A stretch of 14,895 nt of DNA from positions 1-14,895 of the forward strand of contig CALDDL010000088.1 of the NCBI GenBank assembly GCA_937936675.1, given 5' to 3'. Below are positions 1 through 5,875 of this stretch, piece after piece (positions within the stretch are counted from its first letter, which is position 1; every line of letters begins with the position of its first letter). Both the position numbers and the translations under genes were made by a program. Source of the stretch: an uncultured bacterium (GTDB lineage: Bacteria > Bacteroidota > Ignavibacteria > Ignavibacteriales > Melioribacteraceae). Under the pieces are notes generated by a model that did no database searches, was not told the DNA's origin, and worked only from the letters and a program-made list of their open reading frames with translations.

Positions 1-1
1 A

Positions 2-421
2 AATGATTTATCGGCTGCATCTAGCTCTTTGGAGGGTACTGAAATAGATAAAGTGTTAGTCCCTCCTGCACTCAAAACACTTGATCGGGAATTGATCACC
101 TCTCTTTTAGATAGTAAAATTTCCGAAGGGAGATTTACTCCGGCAATGAAAAAATCATTCTTCGCCTTTATCGAATCCCCCGAAAGCACCGAACAAATAA
201 TTGAGTTTATTAATTCGATACCCGTAATAGTCCATCTAGGTGAAGTAATAAAAAAATCAGTACAAAACTATTCCGATCACTTTCCGGGCTGTGATGATTA
301 TGAAATCGATAGCCATTCAGAATCGATCTATAAAAAACTAAAATCAATTCAGCATCAATCGGGTATCTCGTTTGAAGCTGCAATCAATCAACTAATAAAA
401 ACCAATAGGAGAGCTTTATGA
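2..421 (+). CDS. Phage head protease/scaffold protein, C-terminal part (5' partial)
   Basis: The reading frame is open to the left edge of the window, so the gene begins upstream; the TTG at 29 is simply an internal codon. The visible 139 or so residues contain a segment around 'SEGRFTPAMKKSFFAFIES' that resembles the C-terminal scaffold part of Mu-like phage protease I proteins, which usually read 'GKITPAQ' followed by a helix. In that family the N-terminal serine protease matures the procapsid, and the C-terminal part acts as an internal scaffold that is degraded during maturation. The protease domain itself is not in the window. The stop overlaps the capsid gene start (ATGA at 418-421), which fits the classic protease/scaffold then capsid order. 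The assignment rests on this weak motif plus position; an unrelated scaffold protein is possible. Confidence 0.6.
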   Translation, partial: NDLSAASSSLEGTEIDKVLVPPALKTLDRELITSLLDSKISEGRFTPAMKKSFFAFIESPESTEQIIEFINSIPVIVHLGEVIKKSVQNYSDHFPGCDDYEIDSHSESIYKKLKSIQHQSGISFEAAINQLIKTNRRAL

Positions 422-1341
422 GCACACTTGCAAAACGAAGAATAATCGATCCCGTATTAACGGAATTAGCAAGAGGTTATTCTAATAGTTCATTAGTAGG
501 AACAAATCTTTTTCCGATAGTGGAAGTGGAAAAAGAGGGAGGCAAAATTCCGCAATTCACAAAAGAGGCATTCAAAATCTATAATACCGAGCGAGCAATA
601 AGAGCAAGAAGCAATCGCATATCGCCGGAGATTTATACTTCAATCGATTTTGTAATGGCAGAGCATGATCTCGAGTATCCGATGGATTACCGAGAAGTAG
701 AAGAGAACATCACTCCATTAAAACTTCATGCGGCTAATGTAGTATCGGAGGGAATCTCAATCCGTTTAGAAAAACTCATTGCCGATCTCGCGCAGAATCT
801 ATCTACTTATCCTACGGGCAATAAAGTAACACTAAGTGCCGGAAGTAAGTTTGATGAAGACATATCCAATCCATTTTTGATAATCGATACGGCAATAGAG
901 GCAGTACGTTCAAAGATTGGCAAGCGACCTAATCTATGCTTAATGGGTGCGGCTAGTTTCAAGGCATTAAAAAATCATCCTAAAATTCATGATAGAATTA
1001 AGTATTCCGAACGCTCGGTAGTAACAACAGAGATGCTCGCACAGTTATTCGGATTCGATCGAGTTCTCGTGGGCGATTCGGTTTATTCTTCCGATGCAGG
1101 AATTTTCACCGATATCTGGGGCGATAATTTAATTACGGCTTATGTACCGCAGTTAAAGGATCAGGTTGATCGAACTTATTATGAGCCGGCATTTGCATAT
1201 ACACTCCGCAAAAAAGGTTATCCGGTAATCGATTCTTACGAGGAATCGGGAAAAGTATTAATACTTCGCAATACCGATATTTTTATTCCGAAGGTAGTAG
1301 GAAATGAAGCTGCTTATTTAATCAACGATACGAATTCTTAG
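418..1341 (+). CDS. Major capsid protein (HK97-fold type)
   Basis: This 307-residue protein resembles a family of phage major capsid proteins. Its N-terminus has the pattern 'DPVLTELARGYSNSSLVG', followed by 'LFPIVEVEKEGGKIPQFTKE' and an arginine-rich loop 'NTERAIRARSNRIS', all typical of that family. It would form the shell of the phage head. The length is close to usual for the group and the frame is intact. The start ATG overlaps the preceding stop by ATGA, and an AGGAG ribosome binding site sits at 408-412, so translation is probably coupled to the scaffold gene. There is no N-terminal cleavable propeptide of the HK97 kind, in keeping with a separate scaffold gene upstream. The next gene begins 8 bases later. 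The HK97 fold is inferred from family membership. Confidence 0.85.
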   Translation: MSTLAKRRIIDPVLTELARGYSNSSLVGTNLFPIVEVEKEGGKIPQFTKEAFKIYNTERAIRARSNRISPEIYTSIDFVMAEHDLEYPMDYREVEENITPLKLHAANVVSEGISIRLEKLIADLAQNLSTYPTGNKVTLSAGSKFDEDISNPFLIIDTAIEAVRSKIGKRPNLCLMGAASFKALKNHPKIHDRIKYSERSVVTTEMLAQLFGFDRVLVGDSVYSSDAGIFTDIWGDNLITAYVPQLKDQVDRTYYEPAFAYTLRKKGYPVIDSYEESGKVLILRNTDIFIPKVVGNEAAYLINDTNS

Positions 1342-1349
1342 AGGATTAT

Positions 1350-1715
1350 ATGGCTAAATATATCTTAAAAAATACATCACTCTTTATTGGTATTAATTAT
1401 TATCCCGAGGGAAGTATTCTAAATATCAGCGAACGTGAAGCCGAGAGAATCAGTAAATCTATTTCGGCTGGTTATCTTGAGATTATCCCTGAAGAAGAAA
1501 GGGAAACTAATGAAATCGAAAATCCAATAGCTGAAAATCAAGATATTGAGTATCCTGAACTCGATAACCTCGCAGCGGAAAAGTACGATAACGAGAATCA
1601 TGCAATAGATAATCATGAATTAGATAATCTCGAACTAGATAATTCCGAGTTTGAAATTCCGGTAAGGGCTCAACGTTCAAAAAGAAAACCGGTTAAAAAA
1701 GAGAATCTGCAATGA
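1350..1715 (+). CDS. Small acidic phage head-region protein with LDN repeats
   Basis: This is a 121-residue protein in two parts. The first 50 or so residues ('YPEGSILNISEREAERI') resemble a small beta domain commonly encoded beside phage capsid genes, of the general form 'G..Y..G..I.L...EA..L'. Residues from about 50 to 105 are very rich in Glu, Asp and Asn and carry repeated LDN units (ELDN, ELDN, LELDN). The last 16 residues turn strongly basic ('RSKRKPVKKE'). An SD-like GAGG lies just upstream at 1341-1344. The stop overlaps the next start (ATGA, 1712-1715), so it is part of the head operon. A structural or head-completion role is inferred from position only. Confidence 0.6.
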   Translation: MAKYILKNTSLFIGINYYPEGSILNISEREAERISKSISAGYLEIIPEEERETNEIENPIAENQDIEYPELDNLAAEKYDNENHAIDNHELDNLELDNSEFEIPVRAQRSKRKPVKKENLQ

Positions 1716-2053
1716 TAACCGAACAGCCAGTATTAGTTACGTCAATCAAAACAAGCGTTCAGCTATACAAGAATCGGATTGTTTCATTTAATGGTATTCA
1801 TTCGGCTATTAATCCGCTTGGAGTATGCGCCGCCGATACAAAAGCCAATTCTTATTCACCCGTTATCACACATGGAATTGCATTAGTAGAAGCGGGAGAA
1901 GCAATCTTTGCCGGGGAGGATATTGGACCTGATACACAGGGACGCGCAGTCCCCTCCCCTTTATTTCAATACTATCTCGGACGAGCACTCGATGGTGCTC
2001 TCTATGCCGGGGCATTAATAAGAATAATTCTAAACGTACCAAAATCACAATAA
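1712..2053 (+). CDS. Capsid decoration protein, DUF2190-like (copy 1)
   Basis: A 113-residue small beta-rich protein with the pattern of the DUF2190 family, whose members are thought to cement or decorate phage capsids. Recognisable parts are an N-terminal strand with an exposed 'NRIVSFNGI' segment, a glycine turn 'AINPLGVCAAD', the 'HGIALVEAGEAIFAGEDIG' strand pair, and the 'TQGRAVPSP' loop. The same layout occurs in the next gene (copy 2) with a different sequence, so the two look like diverged paralogues. It is translationally coupled to the preceding gene through an ATGA overlap. The family call is by pattern recognition; a trimeric capsid-cement role follows from the family and from its place after the capsid gene. 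Confidence 0.65.
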   Translation: MITEQPVLVTSIKTSVQLYKNRIVSFNGIHSAINPLGVCAADTKANSYSPVITHGIALVEAGEAIFAGEDIGPDTQGRAVPSPLFQYYLGRALDGALYAGALIRIILNVPKSQ

Positions 2054-2069
2054 AAAAAATGGAGGAACT

Positions 2070-2408
2070 ATGTTCACCGAACTTCCGGGAATTATCGTCA
2101 ATCACAAAGTAACTGCTGCAATCAACAAAGGATTATTTGTAAACTTTGCCGGTGATGGCATCCCAAATAACGTCAAAGGTCTTGGAGTTGTAAATGCGGA
2201 TTCATCTGCAACCGAGACGGCTCCGGTAGTAATTGCCGGTATTGCATTAATAACCACAGGCGGATCATTTGCGGTGGGAGATCCTCTCATCAGCGATATG
2301 CTCGGCAGAGCAGTGGCTCAAGGAGCAGTTGATAGCAAACATATTATGGGTTTCGCATTGGATCAATCGACTGGTACCGGACAGACCGTCAGAATCCTTC
2401 TGAGGTAG
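2070..2408 (+). CDS. Capsid decoration protein, DUF2190-like (copy 2)
   Basis: A 112-residue protein with the same architecture as the preceding gene: 'VNFAGDGIPNNVKGLGVVNA' aligns with the first-strand region of copy 1, 'IAGIALITTGGSFAVGDPL' with its central strand pair, and 'MLGRAVAQ' with its 'TQGRAVPS' loop. It ends in 'TGTGQTVRILL', a C-terminal strand typical of DUF2190 capsid proteins. It has the strongest ribosome binding site in the operon, GGAGG at 2061-2065, five bases before the ATG, which suggests high expression as expected for a protein present in hundreds of copies per capsid. Role inferred from family and position. Confidence 0.7.
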   Translation: MFTELPGIIVNHKVTAAINKGLFVNFAGDGIPNNVKGLGVVNADSSATETAPVVIAGIALITTGGSFAVGDPLISDMLGRAVAQGAVDSKHIMGFALDQSTGTGQTVRILLR

Positions 2409-2410
2409 TC

Positions 2411-2758
2411 ATGGCTAAGAAGATGAAAATCGAACTCAAAAAAGTAAAGGTGCCGGCAAAACCGGTACCTAAAACTAAAGTCAATTTTATTGACAAAACA
2501 CGATTCAAAATTTATCAAGAAAAAGAGGAGAATAAAAAAGAGATGTGGGAAACTATAAAATCATATATAATTGGGATGATACTCAGATGGATAGCAAAGA
2601 TCGGCGGAGGCGTCCTTCTTACTATCGGAATATCACAAAATTCTTGGGAAGAGATCATCACGGCGATAATCTCGATCATTGCCGGAGTGGTTACATCAAT
2701 CGTTCAGCATAAGAAAGCTCTCTTAAGCGATCCTTCCGATATATCTAAACTTTATTAA
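2411..2758 (+). CDS. Putative phage holin with basic N-terminal tail
   Basis: A 115-residue small membrane protein. Residues 1-50 are strongly charged and mostly basic, including an 'AKPVPKTK' stretch and a Lys/Glu-rich helix. Two hydrophobic segments follow, about residues 52-74 (with a GGG motif) and 80-98, then a polar tail. The second half resembles small phage holins in which a glycine-rich transmembrane helix is followed by an acidic turn ('SQNSWEEI') and a second helix. It starts 2 bases after the previous stop and lies directly before the endolysin, which supports a role in opening the inner membrane for lysis. The long basic N-terminal tail is longer than I expect in this family. No catalytic motif is present, so the call depends on topology and context. 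Confidence 0.55.
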   Translation: MAKKMKIELKKVKVPAKPVPKTKVNFIDKTRFKIYQEKEENKKEMWETIKSYIIGMILRWIAKIGGGVLLTIGISQNSWEEIITAIISIIAGVVTSIVQHKKALLSDPSDISKLY

Positions 2759-2767
2759 GAGGGTGCT

Positions 2768-3073
2768 ATGATACTAAAAGAGGGAGTAAGAACGTTGGGT
2801 GTATCGCGTGAACTAATAATTGCCTTTATAATCGTAAATGAAATCTTTCGTTATTTTGATTATCAGTTTGTTGTTACCTCGATTACCGATTCGAAGCATT
2901 CATATAAGTCGCTTCATTATTCGGGCAATGCTTTTGATCTTCGTACTCGGCATATAAAGGATAGCAGCATAATCGAAACGATCGTAAATGTGATAAAGGA
3001 GCGGCTCGGTAATGATTATGATGTCGTCCTCGAAACGGATCACATTCATATCGAGTACCAACCGGTATTTTGA
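2768..3073 (+). CDS. M15-family peptidoglycan peptidase (endolysin)
   Basis: A 101-residue protein with the zinc-site motifs of the VanY/L-alanyl-D-glutamate peptidase (M15) group. 'SLHYSGNAFDLR' gives His50 and Asp57 as ligands (pattern SxHxxGxAxD), and 'DHIHIEY' gives His94 as the third ligand, with Asp91 as the expected catalytic acid by analogy with phage T5-type endolysins. Such enzymes cut stem peptides in peptidoglycan to release phage. There is no signal peptide, so access to the wall should depend on the holin encoded immediately upstream. An AGAGGG ribosome binding site precedes the ATG. It is short but has all motifs, and is the last gene of the phage operon. Confidence 0.88.
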   Translation: MILKEGVRTLGVSRELIIAFIIVNEIFRYFDYQFVVTSITDSKHSYKSLHYSGNAFDLRTRHIKDSSIIETIVNVIKERLGNDYDVVLETDHIHIEYQPVF

Positions 3074-3247
3074 AATAGCTTATTATTGATACTAAGCTCT
3101 AATTCAAATACTGAGTTAGAATGATTAGCGTCCGATATCCTAATCTTGAATTATAATGGTAATCATCGGTACTTAAATGCCGAATTATATTCGGTAATCG
3201 ACAAGTGTTCAAAGAGTAATTAGCAATTAATTAGCTCACATAATATT
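3074..3247 (+). other. Untranslated AT-rich spacer after the lysis gene
   Basis: No convincing gene is visible here. The stretch contains a short perfect hairpin CCGAAT-TAT-ATTCGG at 3180-3194, two copies of GGTAATC about 35 bases apart, and two copies of TAATTAGC at 3217-3224 and 3228-3235. It is probably the 3' untranslated part of the phage operon leading to the terminator at 3248. An attachment site or operator role cannot be judged from the sequence. Confidence 0.4.
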
Positions 3248-3292
3248 AGCGGAATTGAAGTTGTATTTTTAAAACTTCTCTTCCGCTTTTTT
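3248..3292 (+). terminator. Intrinsic terminator of the phage lysis operon
   Basis: A strong hairpin is visible: AGCGGAA at 3248-3254 pairs perfectly with TTCCGCT at 3281-3287, and inside it GAAGTT at 3257-3262 pairs with AACTTC at 3273-3278, separated from the outer stem by a small internal loop. It runs directly into six T residues ending at 3292. It should end rightward transcription of the phage genes and insulate hsdR, which starts 50 bases later. Confidence 0.85.
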
Positions 3293-3341
3293 ATTATAAT
3301 TTCTCTTATATTTAGTGTCGAAAACAATCCTTTAGAAATTA

Positions 3342-5867
3342 TTGAAAAGTAAAGAAGCGAAATCTCGTATAAAGATTAATAAGCTCTTAGAAGAAGCCGG
3401 ATGGCGATTCTTTGACGATGCCTCCGGGAGTGCTAATATCCTCCTCGAAAATAACGTCAAACTCAGCCAAAAGAAAATCGATGAATTTGGTGAAGATTTT
3501 GAAAAATCTCAAAACGGATTTATTGATTTCCTTCTCCTCGATGAAAAAGGATTCCCTGCATTAGTCCTCGAAGCTAAGTCAGAAGATAAAAACCCATTAA
3601 CTGGTAAAGAGCAGGCTCGCAAATACGCAAAATCACAAAATTGCAATTTCATTATTCTATCGAATGGCAATCTCCATTATTTCTGGAATTTAAATCAGGG
3701 CAATCCTTATATAATTACCAAGTTTCCTCCCCCTGCTTTTATTAAAGAATTTAAGGACTATAAACCCGATAGCAAGCGGCTGATAAACGAAGAGATAAAT
3801 GAGGATTACATTGCCTTAACTCAAAGACCGCATTTCAAAGCCGAGCCCGCATTTAAGGACGAAGCCACACGGCAAGAATTTATTGCAACCAACAAACTGA
3901 AATTCATAAGGAAGTATCAGCTTAAGGCAGTCAAATCGATTCAAAACTCAATCGAAGCGGGCAATACACGTTTCCTTTTCGAGATGGCTACGGGTACAGG
4001 TAAAACGTTAGTATCCGCAGCAGTTATAAAATTATTCCTTCGGACGGGCAATGCTCGAAGAGTCCTCTTTTTAGTTGATAGGTTGGAATTAGAAGACCAA
4101 GCCAATAAAGCATTTATTCAATATCTCAAGAATGATTTTAAGTCGATTATCTATAAAGAGAATCGAGACGATTGGCGCAAAGCCGAAATTGTTGTATCTA
4201 CCGTTCAATCGCTTCTATTCAATAATAAATATTTGCTCCTATTTTCGCCAACGGATTTTGATCTCGTAATTTCAGATGAAGCGCATCGCTCGATCGGCGG
4301 CAATGCTCGTGCATTATTTGAATTTTTTATCGGTTATAAACTTGGCTTAACCGCCACACCGAAGGATTATATCAAGAAAATCGAAAACGAGAGAGACCCT
4401 CGCTCGGTAGAAAGACGTTTACTTCTTGATACGTATCGGACTTTCGGATGCGAAAGCGGTCAACCCACTTTCCGCTATTCTCTTATCGATGGAGTCAAAG
4501 AGGGCTTCCTGATTAATCCGATTGTAGTCGATGCCCGAACAGAAGTTACTACTCAGCTCCTTTCCGATAAAGGTTATATCGTTAATCAAATCGATACAAA
4601 TGCTAATGAAGGCAGCGAGGAATATTTCCATAGAGATTATGAAAAGAAATTCTTTAGCGAAGATACCAATAGAGTCTTTTGTCAAACATTTTTAGAAAAT
4701 GCTCTTCTTGATCCTATCAGTAAAGAGATCGGCAAGACGATTATTTTTACCGTAAGTCAAAATCACGCAGCCAAGATAACGCAGTTATTAAATCAATTAG
4801 CCGATAAATTATATCCGGGCAAATATAATTCCGATTTCGCTATTCAGGTTACTTCATTTATATCCGATGCACAGCAATTCTCTATTAATTTTGCCAATAA
4901 TAATCTTAGCGGTCATAGCAGCTTCCTTCCGGAATATAAAACAAGTAAAACTCGAGTCTGCGTAACGGTAGGTATGATGACTACCGGATACGACTGCCAA
5001 GACATACTTAATATCTGTCTTATGCGTCCGATATTTTCTCCTACCGATTTTATTCAGATTAAGGGAAGAGGAACACGCAAATTCAATTTTACGGAACTGC
5101 TCTTTGATGATGAATTAAAACCTTTAATAAATGAGCCGGAGAAAAAGAAATTCAAGCTTTTTGATTTCTTTGCTAATTGCGAGTATTTTGAAGATAAATT
5201 TAATTATGACGAAATAATAAAACTGCCGAAGATGAGTGAAGGCGGCAGTAATGATGAAGCATCCGATTCCCCTTCTCACTATGCATCGGGATATGATAAT
5301 CCATCGCCCGATAAATTAACCGTCATAAGCGATACCGAGATTGATCTTAACGGAATGAAGATCGATAGAAAGTTTTTTGAAAGGTTCGAAGATAAAGTGA
5401 AGGGTGATGAATTTATTAAAGAGAATATTGATGCCGGTAATTGGGATCAAGTGATAGAATACCTCAACAAAAAAATTCTTAATAAGCCCGAGGAATATTA
5501 TACTTTAGAAAAAATAAGAAAATCATTGGATATCGATAGAAGAATATCATTCCGTGAAATTCTAGAGAAGATATATGGCATTATAAAACATATCAAAACG
5601 AGGGACGAACTTCTCGATGAAGAATTTGAGAAATTCCTGATCGATAAAAAACCAAATGATCCGAAAGTGATAGCCGCATTGAAATATTTCTTTAAGGTAT
5701 ATGCCTCCGATAGCAATGTAAGAGACGTAATCGATAATAAAAAATTTACACAATTATATAACGCAATGAATTTTACGATAGAAGACTATAAAGCAGTGCC
5801 CAAAGAATGGAAGAGCTTGATACCGGAATATATTAAAGATTACCTTCCTCTAAACCAATTCATGTAA
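3342..5867 (+). CDS. hsdR: Type I restriction endonuclease subunit R
   Basis: This 841-residue protein is the ATP-driven translocase and nuclease of a type I restriction system. The N-terminal nuclease has the PD-(D/E)xK layout: Asp62 in 'GFIDFLL', Glu77 and Lys79 in 'VLEAKS', and Gln91 in the following helix. The superfamily 2 helicase core follows: Walker A 'MATGTGKT' (Lys221), DEAH at 312-315, 'LTATP' at 336-340, and motif VI 'QIKGRGTR' at 572-579. The C-terminal 200 residues match the EcoEI-like R-subunit tail that docks to the methyltransferase. The start is TTG at 3342, because an in-frame stop lies at 3333 and the next Met is residue 215, inside the Walker motif. The hsdMS gene starts 8 bases after the stop, so the two form an operon. 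All catalytic residues look intact. Confidence 0.95.
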   Translation: MKSKEAKSRIKINKLLEEAGWRFFDDASGSANILLENNVKLSQKKIDEFGEDFEKSQNGFIDFLLLDEKGFPALVLEAKSEDKNPLTGKEQARKYAKSQNCNFIILSNGNLHYFWNLNQGNPYIITKFPPPAFIKEFKDYKPDSKRLINEEINEDYIALTQRPHFKAEPAFKDEATRQEFIATNKLKFIRKYQLKAVKSIQNSIEAGNTRFLFEMATGTGKTLVSAAVIKLFLRTGNARRVLFLVDRLELEDQANKAFIQYLKNDFKSIIYKENRDDWRKAEIVVSTVQSLLFNNKYLLLFSPTDFDLVISDEAHRSIGGNARALFEFFIGYKLGLTATPKDYIKKIENERDPRSVERRLLLDTYRTFGCESGQPTFRYSLIDGVKEGFLINPIVVDARTEVTTQLLSDKGYIVNQIDTNANEGSEEYFHRDYEKKFFSEDTNRVFCQTFLENALLDPISKEIGKTIIFTVSQNHAAKITQLLNQLADKLYPGKYNSDFAIQVTSFISDAQQFSINFANNNLSGHSSFLPEYKTSKTRVCVTVGMMTTGYDCQDILNICLMRPIFSPTDFIQIKGRGTRKFNFTELLFDDELKPLINEPEKKKFKLFDFFANCEYFEDKFNYDEIIKLPKMSEGGSNDEASDSPSHYASGYDNPSPDKLTVISDTEIDLNGMKIDRKFFERFEDKVKGDEFIKENIDAGNWDQVIEYLNKKILNKPEEYYTLEKIRKSLDIDRRISFREILEKIYGIIKHIKTRDELLDEEFEKFLIDKKPNDPKVIAALKYFFKVYASDSNVRDVIDNKKFTQLYNAMNFTIEDYKAVPKEWKSLIPEYIKDYLPLNQFM

Positions 5868-5875
5868 AGGAAAAA

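Noticed and set aside
29..421. TTG at 29 as the true start of the first gene
   Set aside because: The frame stays open to the left edge with no stop and no ribosome binding site before 29, so the gene is truncated by the window.
1866..2290. Minus-strand open frames opposite the decoration protein genes
   Set aside because: They lie entirely across strongly supported phage genes, have no ribosome binding sites or recognisable domains, and disrupt the operon layout.
3180..3194. CCGAAT-TAT-ATTCGG hairpin as a second terminator
   Set aside because: The stem is only six pairs and is not followed by a run of T, so it is unlikely to terminate transcription by itself.
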